Source: Nesterenkonia sandarakina
GTDB lineage: Bacteria; Actinomycetota; Actinomycetes; Actinomycetales; Micrococcaceae
DNA length: 64,000 nt
Direction of reading: 5' to 3'
Assembly (NCBI RefSeq): GCF_003003175.1
Contig: NZ_PVTY01000007.1
Location: 1-64,000 of the forward strand
Part shown: piece after piece, positions 1-8,412 of the stretch
How positions within the stretch are numbered: the stretch's first letter is position 1
Layout of the letters: each line of letters opens with the position of its first letter
Notes under the pieces: model-generated
Databases searched by the model: none
What the model saw: the letters and a program-made list of their open reading frames with translations, nothing else
What the model was told of the DNA's origin: nothing
Made by a program: the position numbers and the translations under genes

Positions 1-169
1 TGAGTCCTTCCTCGCCTTCGGCGAGGTACCGGGTGACCCAGGTGGTCACGGTGGGACGCGAGACTCGGAACTCCGCAGCGACGTGGGATTTGGGGATCCC
101 GTCGCTCAGGTGACGAGTCACCATGCGCAGTCGTCCGGTCGGGGTCAGTGGTGCGTTAGCGTGGATCAT
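1..169 (-). CDS. IS481-type transposase, N-terminal part only
   Basis: The minus strand from an ATG at 169 reads MIHANAPLTPTGRLRMVTRH and continues with a helix-turn-helix (IPKSHVAAEFRVSRPTVTTW). This is the characteristic start of IS481-family transposases, which carry an N-terminal HTH before a DDE integrase core. Only 56 codons are inside the window, so whether the element is intact cannot be judged. The outer IS end should lie between 170 and about 282. The minus-strand text starting near 281 (TGTTGTGGGGCATGAGG) begins with TGT, as IS481 ends often do, and stops directly beside the stop codon of the next gene. The end assignment is tentative because the other end is not visible. Confidence 0.75.
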   Translation of the reverse strand, partial: MIHANAPLTPTGRLRMVTRHLSDGIPKSHVAAEFRVSRPTVTTWVTRYLAEGEEGL

Positions 170-282
170 GGGCGGGCTCTTCTCCTGCGGATGGGTTGTG
201 TAGGAACTTCCATCCTGTGGCGGGGAGCCCGTTCCTCATCTCATCGACGCACCAGTGGCAAGAACCTCATGCCCCACAACAG

Positions 283-1152
283 CTAGTCCTGCTCTCCACG
301 CGCGGCATCTGGGTCTGCCGGCGATTCACGGCGTCGCTGCTGCACCAGCTCTTTGGTCCGAACCAGCCTGAGCACCGTCACCAGCGCAATGCCGCCGAGG
401 ATGTTGAACAGCAGCGTGTAGCTGAACCAGCTCAGCCACTCCAGGAAGGTGATGTCTGCTCCGGTCTGGATGGCTCCGAAGATCAGCAGCGAGTCCAGGA
501 TGGAGTGGAAGAGCTGAAGACCCGCCAACAGGAAGCCGCCGACGACGGCCGCGACGATCCGCGCAATGTCCGCGTCGGTTCCCTGCTGCATGCGTGTCAT
601 CAGGGTGATGGTGCTGCCGCCGAGGATGGCCAGACAGATGGTCTGCAGGGAGAACGGTGCGTCCACGAAATGCGCGGCGGACTCTCGTATGGTCGATTCC
701 CACTCCGGGAATGCCTGCATCACCAACCACATGAAGACCCAGCCGCCGGCGAGGTTTGCCACCAGCGTGCCGCCCCAGAGTTTCCCCAGTTGTGCGACGC
801 TGCCCTCCCGCGAGACCACCGCCGCGACGGGCATCAGGAAGTCCTCGGTGAACAGTTCGCTGTGCGCCAGCAGGATCGCGATCAGTCCGACGCTGAATGC
901 CAGACCTGCCAGCAGGTGATTGTCGGTCTCGTGCAGCACGGCCAGGTAAGCCATCACACCCAGTCCGACTTCCATCCCGCCGAAGAATCCGGTGACGAGC
1001 ATCGCGCGGAAGGTGCGCTGGAGCCGTTCGGCCCCTTCGTTCACCGTGTTGTCGAAGGAGTGTTGCAGGGCCTCCTCGACAGGAGAGTCGTTCTCGCCCA
1101 GTCTCTGCGGCGTTCCTCGCTCATACGGCTGCTCTCCGAGGTTGTTGGGCAC
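283..1152 (-). CDS. Formate/nitrite transporter (FNT) family channel
   Basis: A 289-residue protein with about six hydrophobic segments after a 50-residue polar N-terminus, the length and layout of FNT pentameric channels that move formate, nitrite or related small anions across the cytoplasmic membrane. Segments such as GFFGGMEVGLGVMAYLAVLH and LLAHSELFTEDFLMPVAAVV fit FNT helices, and the latter carries an FTED motif near the membrane. The start is GTG at 1152; the Shine-Dalgarno is weak. The gene stands alone, with an IS end immediately downstream and a terminator upstream. The window also encodes a formamidase and a formate-dehydrogenase-like enzyme, so formate is a reasonable cargo. Nitrite or another anion is not excluded. 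Confidence 0.85.
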   Translation of the reverse strand: MPNNLGEQPYERGTPQRLGENDSPVEEALQHSFDNTVNEGAERLQRTFRAMLVTGFFGGMEVGLGVMAYLAVLHETDNHLLAGLAFSVGLIAILLAHSELFTEDFLMPVAAVVSREGSVAQLGKLWGGTLVANLAGGWVFMWLVMQAFPEWESTIRESAAHFVDAPFSLQTICLAILGGSTITLMTRMQQGTDADIARIVAAVVGGFLLAGLQLFHSILDSLLIFGAIQTGADITFLEWLSWFSYTLLFNILGGIALVTVLRLVRTKELVQQRRRESPADPDAARGEQD

Positions 1153-1219
1153 TGCGCCTGATAGCTGGGAGTCTAGTGACCAGGAATCCGCACAGTGCTA
1201 TCCAGGCAGCCTCCACGAC

Positions 1220-1257
1220 GACGACGGGCCCCGGTCTGCTGACCGGGACCCGTCGTC
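1220..1257 (-). terminator. Strong hairpin downstream of the SDR gene
   Basis: Arms GACGACGGGCCCCGGTC (1220-1236) and GACCGGGACCCGTCGTC (1241-1257) pair over 17 positions with one mismatch, around a 4-nt loop. The hairpin sits 28 nt past the stop of the minus-strand SDR gene. No U tract follows, as is common for actinobacterial terminators. Confidence 0.7.
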
Positions 1258-1284
1258 TTGCGGAAATGTCGACGCTGCGAGAGC

Positions 1285-1949
1285 CTAGCGATCCATCGGC
1301 TCCGCGAAGACGCGGAAGTCCTTGCGGTCAGCGTGGAGGTCCCACAGCTTCTCCGCCAGGACCTGCGGGTCCTTGGTGTCGCTGCCCTCGGTGATCTCAC
1401 CGGGGATGATCAGCTGCCCGACGTGGATGTTCTCCTCGGCGAGCTCATCGTGGAGCATCTGCGCAAAGGCGCTCTCCCCGGCGAAGGCGATCGAGGTGCC
1501 GGCCACCTTCGCGCTGGGGCGTGCGCCGCTGCCACCGTTGATGAACAGCACGGTGCCCCGACCCAGAGCACGCATGCCCTGCAGCACCTGGTGCACGGCT
1601 GCGACGGGTCCGTAGATGGAGAACTCGACGGCTCCCTCGAGATCCTGCGCGGTGGTCTCCAGCAGCGGGCGCAGGAACTCCTTCTGAGGCAGCGGGCTGT
1701 AGGTCATGACCTCGATGGGTCCAGTTCCTGCACGGCCTTGTCCAGCGCCTCGGTCAGGCTGCGGGTGTCGCGGACATTGGCTTGGAAACCCTTGGCGGTG
1801 AAACCCTCAGCATTGAGCTCCTCAGCGAACGCGTCCACACGCTCCTGGCTGCGGGAGATCAGGGCCAGGTTGAAGCCTTCCCGGCCGAATCGACGTGCAA
1901 CAGCGGCTCCCAGGCCGCGTCCTGCTCCAATAAGCGCAATGGTAGTCAT
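1285..1949 (-). pseudogene. SDR family oxidoreductase split by a one-base frameshift
   Basis: The gene starts with ATG at 1949 behind GGAAGGA and opens with TIALIGAGRGLGAAVARRFG, a Rossmann glycine-rich nucleotide-binding motif. After about 76 codons the frame ends (ELDPSRS stop). The remaining SDR fold continues in another frame from PIEVMTYSPLPQKEF through FINGGSGARPSAK to the stop at 1285. Adding one base in the run at 1721-1722 (coding CTGGACCC becoming CTGGGACCC) gives ELGPIEVMTYSPL and a single continuous SDR of about 221 residues. Both halves look otherwise undecayed, so a sequencing or assembly error, or a very recent mutation, is likelier than old decay. The substrate is unknown. The gene is divergent from the alkylation-repair operon and shares a promoter element with it. 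Confidence 0.8.
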
Positions 1950-1987
1950 ATAGGTCCTTCCGTGGAGTCCGTGACCCCACACATAGC

Positions 1988-2074
1988 GGAATCGGACATC
2001 GTGAACATCCTGCGCCCGGTCACGTTCTATGCCGGACGCTTTGCTGACAACCACCGATGGTCGCGTCCGATTCC
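1988..2074. promoter_or_regulatory. Paired GTCCGATTCC boxes at two divergent promoters
   Basis: GTCCGATTCC occurs on the plus strand at 2065-2074 and, perfectly inverted, at 1988-1997 (GGAATCGGAC on plus). On the plus side the box is followed after 3 nt by TAGCAT (2078-2083), a good -10 for the ada-alkA gene. On the minus side it is followed after 2 nt by TATGTG (1985-1980), a possible -10 for the SDR gene. The same placement at both promoters suggests one regulator controlling both. The regulator is unknown; methylated AdaA itself is a candidate. Confidence 0.5.
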
Positions 2075-2104
2075 CGCTAGCATTCTCTGCGCCGGAGATG
2101 TGGA

Positions 2105-3922
2105 ATGGAACACATGGACCAGGATGAAGTATTCGAGCGCCGCTACCGGGCCGTGAAGTCCCGGGATCGCCGCTTCGACGGGCAGTTCTACACCGCGGTC
2201 TCCTCCACGATGATCTACTGCCGTCCCTCCTGCCCGGCGCAGACCCCGAAGCCCGAGAACGTCACCTTCTATTCCACCTCCGCCGCCGCGCACGAGCACG
2301 GCTACCGCGCCTGCAAGCGATGCCTGCCCGAAGCGGCTCCGGGCACCCCCGAGTGGAACACCCGGCAGGACCTGGCCGGACGCGCCATGCGGCTGATCCG
2401 CGAAGGCCACATGAACGACGGCGGCGTGGAGGCCCTGAGCGCCCAGCTGGGCTACAGCAGCCGTCACCTGCACCGGACCCTGAGCGCGGAACTGGGCGCC
2501 GGACCGCTCGCACTCGCCCGGGCCCACCGGATCCACCTGGCCCGGAGCCTGCTGGTGGGCACCTCTCTGCCGATCACCGAGATCGCCTTCGCCGCCGGTT
2601 TCTCCTCGGTGCGCCAGTTCAACGACACCGCCCGAGCCGTGCTCGGCGCGACACCCCGGGAGATCCGGGTGCGCGCCCACCGGTCTGCGGGCGCTGCCCC
2701 GAAGCGCGGCGGGTCCAGCGCCGCCTCCACCTCCGGTGCCGCCTCTCCCGGTGCTGCTGGTGGAGCCGGTGGAGCGTCTGCGACGGAGCGGCTCGGGCTG
2801 CGCCTGGCCCTGCCGGTGCGGGAGCCCTTCAACGCGGTGGAGCTCTTCACCTTTTTAGCTGAACGCGCCCTTCCCGGCGTAGAGGCAACCCAGCTCGACG
2901 GCGAGGCCCTGGTCTACGCCAGGACCCTGCGGCTGGCCCACGGACCGGCCGCGATCCAGGTCACCGCGACACCTGTCACCACGTTCCCAGTGCCAGGGCA
3001 CCCGGTCGCTGCGGCCTCCGCCATCAAGATCCCTGCCGCAGAGGCCCCCGCCGGTGCGGGTCCTGTCGGCTCTTCCCTGCAATGGCAGCTGCAGCTGGAG
3101 TGCGAACTCAGCGCCTGGGCCGACATCCCGACTGCCGTCGCCGTGGCCCGTCGGCTCTTTGACCTCGACGCCGACCCGCTCGCCGTCTGCGCTGCTCTCT
3201 CCGAGGATCCGGTGTTGGCACCCCTGCTCGCCCGTGCCCCAGGACTGCGGATCCCAGGAACCGCCGACGGCGCGGAGTACCTGATCCGCGCCATCGTGGG
3301 TCAGCAGATCTCGGTGGCGGCCGCGCGCACCCACCTCGGCCGGCTCGTCGACGCGCTGGGCGCCAAGCACGAGTCTTCCTTCGCGGGGCTGTCCAGGCTG
3401 TTCCCCACACCGGAGGAGATCCTCGCCGGGATCCCGGCGCCGCCGTCTCACACCGGCTCCGTCCCGCCCGTCCTGGACCCGGAACGGCCGCTGCGGCTGC
3501 CCGCCCGGTCCATCACCACCGTGCGCACCGCCGCGGCGGCCCTGGCCAGCGGGGAGCTCAGCCTGCACCAGGGAGCAGACACCCGGGCGCTGCATGACCA
3601 GCTCACCTCCATGCCGGGGATCGGGCAGTGGACGGCCTCGTATCTGATGCTGCGGGTGATGGGCGACCCCGACGTCTGGATGACAGGTGACGTCGTGCTG
3701 CTCACCGGCGCCAAGAAGCTCGGCCTGCTGGACCCGGCATCCAAGAAGACCGCGGCGCACCGAGCGTTGGAGTCCCATGCCCGGCGCTGGTCGCCCTGGC
3801 GCTCCTATGCCGCGATGCACCTCTGGCAGGCGGCCGCCGCCCTGCCAGCACTGCCCTCACCAGTTCTCCCCTCACCGGACCTCACCCCACGTGGTCACAC
3901 CCGACAGAAGGCAGCATCATGA
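2105..3922 (+). CDS. alkA: AdaA-AlkA fusion: methyl-sensing regulator and 3-methyladenine DNA glycosylase
   Basis: The 605-residue protein joins three parts. Residues 20-75 form an Ada zinc domain with C39, C43, C70 and C73; the first is the expected methyl-phosphotriester acceptor. Residues about 85-195 are an AraC-type HTH (LSAQLGYSSRHLHRTLS, then ITEIAFAAGFSSVRQFN). After a glycine/alanine linker, residues about 235-585 match AlkA, with helix-hairpin-helix PGIGQWTASYL and an Asp in TGDVVLL where the catalytic Asp belongs. The protein should sense methylated DNA, activate its own operon and excise alkylated bases. The same fusion next to ogt is known from Mycobacterium. The ATG at 2105 has GGAG 7 nt upstream; an alternative ATG lies at 2114. 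The stop overlaps the ogt start by 4 nt. Confidence 0.92.
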   Translation: MEHMDQDEVFERRYRAVKSRDRRFDGQFYTAVSSTMIYCRPSCPAQTPKPENVTFYSTSAAAHEHGYRACKRCLPEAAPGTPEWNTRQDLAGRAMRLIREGHMNDGGVEALSAQLGYSSRHLHRTLSAELGAGPLALARAHRIHLARSLLVGTSLPITEIAFAAGFSSVRQFNDTARAVLGATPREIRVRAHRSAGAAPKRGGSSAASTSGAASPGAAGGAGGASATERLGLRLALPVREPFNAVELFTFLAERALPGVEATQLDGEALVYARTLRLAHGPAAIQVTATPVTTFPVPGHPVAAASAIKIPAAEAPAGAGPVGSSLQWQLQLECELSAWADIPTAVAVARRLFDLDADPLAVCAALSEDPVLAPLLARAPGLRIPGTADGAEYLIRAIVGQQISVAAARTHLGRLVDALGAKHESSFAGLSRLFPTPEEILAGIPAPPSHTGSVPPVLDPERPLRLPARSITTVRTAAAALASGELSLHQGADTRALHDQLTSMPGIGQWTASYLMLRVMGDPDVWMTGDVVLLTGAKKLGLLDPASKKTAAHRALESHARRWSPWRSYAAMHLWQAAAALPALPSPVLPSPDLTPRGHTRQKAAS

Positions 3923-4533
3923 CACGTCTCGACAGCAGCATCCACCACGTCAGTGTGAGTACACCCGATGGACCTTTCAGTGTGGTGGCCAATGACAGCC
4001 ATGTCTTGGCCTCCGGTTGGACCTGGGACATCGCTGCCCTGCTGAAGCTGATCCATCCGGAGCTGCGGGAATTCACCGGGGAGTCAGCACCAGATGCTGG
4101 TGCTCCCCCGGCACCGGTTCGAGCTCCGGGACCTGCGGGACGGGCTTCGGTGCTGGATCAGGCTGCCGAGGCGGTGGCGGCCTATTACGCCGGTGACACC
4201 GCGGCCGTGGACGGCGTGCCGGTGAAGCAGCGCTCCGGGCCGTTTCGAGAACAGGCCTGGGAGGTGCTGCGTCAGGTGGCGCCGGGCGCGCCGCTGACCT
4301 ACGCCGGGTACGCCGAGCGTGCGGGACGCCCGCGCGCGGTCCGAGCGGCGGCCGGGGCCTGCGCGATGAACGCCGCGGCGCTGTTCGTGCCCTGTCATCG
4401 GGTGATCCGCACCGACGGTGGGCTCGGCGGCTTCCGCTACGGGGTGCAGATCAAAGAGAGCCTGCTGCGGCGGGAAGCCGCCCCGGCACCGTCTCTCCGC
4501 GCAGATCCCAGGCCCGAGTCGCCTGCACGGTGA
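3919..4533 (+). CDS. ogt: Methylated-DNA--protein-cysteine methyltransferase
   Basis: This suicide repair protein takes alkyl groups from O6-alkylguanine onto a cysteine. The active-site motif VPCHRVI is present with C159, followed by GGLGGFRYGVQIKESLL, the usual family C-terminus. The middle region GPFREQAWEVLRQVAPGAPL starts the DNA-binding domain. At 204 residues it is slightly long because of an Ala/Pro-rich linker at residues about 55-75. It starts inside the alkA stop (ATGA), so it is translationally coupled and shares that operon's control. Its last 83 nt overlap tail-to-tail with dnaE2 on the other strand. Confidence 0.93.
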   Translation: MTRLDSSIHHVSVSTPDGPFSVVANDSHVLASGWTWDIAALLKLIHPELREFTGESAPDAGAPPAPVRAPGPAGRASVLDQAAEAVAAYYAGDTAAVDGVPVKQRSGPFREQAWEVLRQVAPGAPLTYAGYAERAGRPRAVRAAAGACAMNAAALFVPCHRVIRTDGGLGGFRYGVQIKESLLRREAAPAPSLRADPRPESPAR

Positions 4534-7500
4534 CCGCCCGGGGTCCGGTGCGCCGGATGGTGCCCTCAGCCATGAGCATCTTCGCCGCGAAGAGACACTC
4601 CCCCGTATTGCGCTGAGCCTCCTCGAAGAAGCTCAGATCCACGCAGCCGGTGCCGTCGTCGAGGGTGATGAACACGACCCGTTTGCCCGAGGCCATCGGT
4701 GGGGTCTGGGTAGCCACCCGGATCCCGGCCACTCGCACGGTGGCGCCGTTGCGCAGGGACAGCAGGTCTTCGGCGAAGGTGACCCCCGCCGCCTGCAGCA
4801 CCGGATGATGGAAGTCCATCACGTGTCCGCTGGTGTCCAGGGAGGTCAGGTCCAGCTCGGTGGTGACGATCTCTCGGGCCGCCAGCTCACCTGCCCCGGT
4901 GGGCATGTTGGCGATCTCCACGTCCCCGATGGGCAGGGCGAGCTGACCCTGGACCTGGCGGGCGGGAAGCTTCTTGGCGTACTCCAGGTTGGTGGACTCC
5001 ACCCACTGGATGAGGTCTTTGCGGTGCTTCCGGCCTTCTGGCAGCAGAGCGTCCAGGGCGCCCACCTTGGCCAGGTCGCGCAGCGTGGAGCGTTTCAACC
5101 GCGACCGGTCGCGCAGATCCGCCAGTGAGGCGAAGGGCTGCTCCGCCTCGATCCGGCGCAGCTCGGCCTTCGATATCCCCTTCAGCCCGACCAGCGACAT
5201 CCGGATCCCCCATACCGGCAGCCCCGCCACCGAGGTTGCCTCCACGTGATAGCTGCTGGTGGAGCGGTTGACGTCCATCGGCAGCAGCGGGATCTTCAGC
5301 CGACGGGCCTCGGAGACCAGCAGCCGCAGCGGGTACATGCCCGGGTCGTGTTCGAAGAGGCCGCAGAGGAAGTGGGCCGGGTGGTGGGTCTTCAGCCAGG
5401 CCGACTGGTAGGTGGGCACGGCGAAGGCCGCTCCGTGGGCCTTGCAGAAGCCGAAGCTGCCGAAGCTGAGCAGGATCTCCCAGACCCGGTCGATCACCGC
5501 AGCGGAGTATCCGCGCTTGGCGGTCTCCTCGCGGAAGAAGATCTCCACCGGTCCTGACTTGTCCTTGCTCATCGCGCGGCGCAGCTCATCGGCGACATCC
5601 AGGCCGCATTCGGTCATCGTGTCGAAGATCCGCAGGACCTGTTCATGGAAGACCACCACCCCGTAGGTCTCATCGAGGATCTCGGCCAGATCGGGATGCG
5701 GGTAGCGCACGGTCTCGTAGCCGTGGCGGCGTTCCAGATAGGGCTTGACCATGCCGGATCCCATGGGTCCGGGACGGAACAGCGAGATGTCCACCACCAG
5801 GTCGTTGAGCGTCTTGGGCACCAGCTTGCCGATCAGCTCGCGCTGCCCGGGGCTCTCGATCTGGAAGCAGCCCAGGGTGTGGGTGGACTGGATCATCGCG
5901 AAGGTCGCGGGATCGGCATAGTCCACGTCTTTGACCATGTCGATGACCTCCCCGGTGGTGCGTTCGAGCTCGGTGAGGGCATAGGCGATCGCCGACTGCA
6001 TCCGCACGCCCAGGATGTCGAGCTTGATGAACCCCATCGGATCCATATCGTCCTTGTCGAACTGGCTCATCGGCAGCCCGTTGACCCCGGAGCGCTCCAC
6101 CGGGGTGAGCGTGAGCAGGTTGTTGTTGCCCAGGATCACACCGCAGGGATGGGTGGAGATGTGCCGGGGCAGCCGGTCCAGACGTTCGGAGAGGTCCACC
6201 AGCAGGTCCAGCTGCTGGCGTCCGGAGCTGCGCTCGGTCTCGATCCGTTCGGCCAGGCTTTGGAGCTCGGGCTTCTCCTCGAGGGCGCGGCGGAACTCCC
6301 GGGCGGGGAAGCGCCACATGATCTCCGCGAGCTGATCGATCTCCTCCTCGGGGAGTCCCAGCGCGAGCCCGGCGTCACGGACCGCGCCGCGGATCCGGTA
6401 GGCGTTCTGCATGCTCATCAGGGTGACCCGCTGCGCGCCGAAGCGCTTGAACACCGCCCGGTAGATCCGGTGCCGCTCGGAGGACTCCACGTCGATGTCG
6501 ATGTCCGGCAGGGTGGAGCGCCGGCGGGAGAGGAAGCGTTCGAAGATCAGTCCGTGCTGCAGCGGGTCGATCGGACTGATCCCCAGGGCGTGGACCACCA
6601 GGGAGGAGACCGCCGAGCCGCGGGCGGCGGCGCGGACCCCCATCTCGCGGATCAGCCGGGCCACCTCGGCGACGGTCAGGAAATAGGGGGCGAAGCCGAG
6701 GTCGGTGATGATGCTCAGCTCATGTTCCAGCCGCGCCCGCGCCGCACCGGTGCGCTCCTGGCCTGGGGCTTCAGGATCGGGACTCGTCTCAGCCGCGGCT
6801 TCCTGGGCGAGCATCTCGGCCAGGCCGGCTTCGCAGCGGGCGCGCAGCTCCTCATCCGGGTCGCCCTCGATCCCGATCACGGAGGTCTCGGGCACCTTGG
6901 GCTGGCCCCAGCCCATGTCTCTGACCGGGTCCAGCTCGCACTGGCGTCCCAGCGCCTCGGTGTTGGCCAGCAGCTCCTCGGCCGAGATCGGGGTGGTGCT
7001 GGCCGCGCAGATCTCTGCGGCCAAGGACTTCATCGCAGCGGCAGGCTTCAGCCAGCCCTGGTCGGTGGGCTGCAGCGCCGAGGTGCTGTGCAGATCCGAG
7101 AGCACCCGCACGGCGTCGAGCACATCAGCGGTGGCGGCCTCATCGGTGCTCAGCAGCCGCACCGCGTTGGTCAGCACCGGCGTGACCCGGCTGACCTGCG
7201 CGGCGCTGAGCATCCGGACCGCGTGGGCGGTGGACAGCGCCTCCCCTGGAGGCGCCAGGTGGGAGACGACCTCCACCCGCAGCGCCTCGCCGAGCACCTC
7301 ACGCCATTGACGCAGCAGCGCCCGGGTGCTGCGGTAGTCCCGGGAGGCCGCGGCCGCACCGATCTCGCTCTCCGGTCCGGCCAGCACGAACAGCCGACGA
7401 CGCACCTCTCCCTCCCCGGGGGCCGAGTGCTCGGCCAGGTCCTGCAGGCTCACCCGCGCGGCCTCGCCCTGCGGGCGTTCGTGGGCACGAGAGATCAGCT

Positions 7501-7792
7501 GGCACAGCGCCGCATACCCACCGGTGGCATTGCTGGCGAGGACCACGGCCCGGCCACGGTCCTCCACTGCGAGGCTGACGCCGAGGATCGGGGCGATGCC
7601 CAGGTCGATGCAGGCACCGAGGTGTTTGACCGCCCCATAGAGCCCGTCCCGGTCGGTGATGGCCAGGGCTGTCATCTCATCCGCCGCGGCGGCGGCCACC
7701 AGTTCGCCAGGCCGGTTGGTGCCATAGTGACTGCTGAACGAGCTGGCCACATTCAGATGGGTGAAGGTCAATGGACCCGCACCAGACGCCAA
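4451..7792 (-). CDS. dnaE2: Error-prone DNA polymerase DnaE2
   Basis: This C-family polymerase performs translesion synthesis during the SOS response. The 1113-residue protein begins with a PHP domain (FTHLNVASSFSSHYG, then ALAITDRDGLYGAVKHLG). The polymerase core has LPDIDIDVES, with the paired catalytic Asp, and RFLSRRRSTLPDIDID. HhH and OB domains follow towards the C-terminus. Length and order match DnaE2 rather than replicative DnaE1. TTG at 7792 is the longest start; a TTG at 7771 would overlap the upstream stop as TTGA and is equally plausible. It is co-transcribed with the DUF6504 gene behind a LexA box. The usual partner genes imuA' and imuB are not in the window. The 3' end overlaps ogt by 83 nt on the opposite strand. 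Confidence 0.93.
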   Translation of the reverse strand: MASGAGPLTFTHLNVASSFSSHYGTNRPGELVAAAAADEMTALAITDRDGLYGAVKHLGACIDLGIAPILGVSLAVEDRGRAVVLASNATGGYAALCQLISRAHERPQGEAARVSLQDLAEHSAPGEGEVRRRLFVLAGPESEIGAAAASRDYRSTRALLRQWREVLGEALRVEVVSHLAPPGEALSTAHAVRMLSAAQVSRVTPVLTNAVRLLSTDEAATADVLDAVRVLSDLHSTSALQPTDQGWLKPAAAMKSLAAEICAASTTPISAEELLANTEALGRQCELDPVRDMGWGQPKVPETSVIGIEGDPDEELRARCEAGLAEMLAQEAAAETSPDPEAPGQERTGAARARLEHELSIITDLGFAPYFLTVAEVARLIREMGVRAAARGSAVSSLVVHALGISPIDPLQHGLIFERFLSRRRSTLPDIDIDVESSERHRIYRAVFKRFGAQRVTLMSMQNAYRIRGAVRDAGLALGLPEEEIDQLAEIMWRFPAREFRRALEEKPELQSLAERIETERSSGRQQLDLLVDLSERLDRLPRHISTHPCGVILGNNNLLTLTPVERSGVNGLPMSQFDKDDMDPMGFIKLDILGVRMQSAIAYALTELERTTGEVIDMVKDVDYADPATFAMIQSTHTLGCFQIESPGQRELIGKLVPKTLNDLVVDISLFRPGPMGSGMVKPYLERRHGYETVRYPHPDLAEILDETYGVVVFHEQVLRIFDTMTECGLDVADELRRAMSKDKSGPVEIFFREETAKRGYSAAVIDRVWEILLSFGSFGFCKAHGAAFAVPTYQSAWLKTHHPAHFLCGLFEHDPGMYPLRLLVSEARRLKIPLLPMDVNRSTSSYHVEATSVAGLPVWGIRMSLVGLKGISKAELRRIEAEQPFASLADLRDRSRLKRSTLRDLAKVGALDALLPEGRKHRKDLIQWVESTNLEYAKKLPARQVQGQLALPIGDVEIANMPTGAGELAAREIVTTELDLTSLDTSGHVMDFHHPVLQAAGVTFAEDLLSLRNGATVRVAGIRVATQTPPMASGKRVVFITLDDGTGCVDLSFFEEAQRNTGECLFAAKMLMAEGTIRRTGPRAVTVQATRAWDLRGETVPGRLPAAAGSL

Positions 7793-8118
7793 CGTCCGGA
7801 GGCCAGGTGCCGACTGACGTCGATGGTGTGCACCTCGGCGGTCTCGGTGCGTGAGGTGGCTTCAAGCCGGACCTGCAGCCGCCACATCTCATGGGCCACC
7901 AGTCCGGGGCGACCGCGCTCGGCGCGGGGCTCCTCCAACCACCAGCTGCGCCGCTGATACCAGCGGACAGGGGCTTCGACCACGAGATGCCTCCGCTCTT
8001 TCCAGATCACCCGGTGGGGCAGAAACTGCTCGTCACATTCGATATCGATGGATTCAGTGAGCGTCACCGCTCCACGGCGGGGTGCTCGGTCGGCTTCGGG
8101 GCGAATAACAGTGGACAT
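7768..8118 (-). CDS. DUF6504 family protein, upstream partner of dnaE2
   Basis: A 116-residue protein of unknown activity, rich in Arg and Trp (RVIWKERRHLVVEAPVRW, then WRLQVRLEATS). It resembles the DUF6504 family, which in actinobacteria is often encoded beside translesion polymerase genes. The ATG at 8118 has GGAG 7 nt upstream; a TTG two codons earlier is less likely. It is the first gene after the LexA box and overlaps dnaE2 by 4 or 25 nt depending on the dnaE2 start, so it should be SOS-induced together with the polymerase. No catalytic motif is visible; a small accessory or DNA-binding role is only a guess. Confidence 0.75.
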   Translation of the reverse strand: MSTVIRPEADRAPRRGAVTLTESIDIECDEQFLPHRVIWKERRHLVVEAPVRWYQRRSWWLEEPRAERGRPGLVAHEMWRLQVRLEATSRTETAEVHTIDVSRHLASGRWRLVRVH

Positions 8119-8190
8119 GGGCAAGCTCCCTCTTTCATGTCTCCAAGAGGTATGACGAAGCCGATGGGAAGCCCGGGAGCCTCATCGTAT

Positions 8191-8206
8191 TCGAACATAC
8201 ATTCGA
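8191..8206 (-). promoter_or_regulatory. LexA (SOS) box
   Basis: TCGAACATACATTCGA matches the mycobacterial/Gram-positive LexA site TCGAAC-N4-GTTCGA at 11 of 12 defined positions. It lies 73 nt upstream of the DUF6504-dnaE2 start, where LexA should repress the operon until DNA damage. Confidence 0.85.
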
Positions 8207-8412
8207 TAGCAACAGAGGTGAGCTTAGGTCCGGGCACGGACACGACCGACTGCACAGCGAGCTCGGAGCGCCCGTTCCGGGCCCGGAGGAGATCGGGCAG
8301 CCAGGGGCCGATGGGACCGAAGCCTCTTTGTTTCACGCCGAAACACGACCAGAGTGTGCTCAATCGATACGGCCTCTGACCCTCCCCCGCATGAGCAGAT
8401 CAAGGATGTGCA

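Noticed and set aside
5645-7957. A 770-residue open frame opposite dnaE2
   Set aside because: High-GC shadow: low-complexity His/Gln/Gly/Arg content, no domain, and dnaE2 on the other strand is certain.
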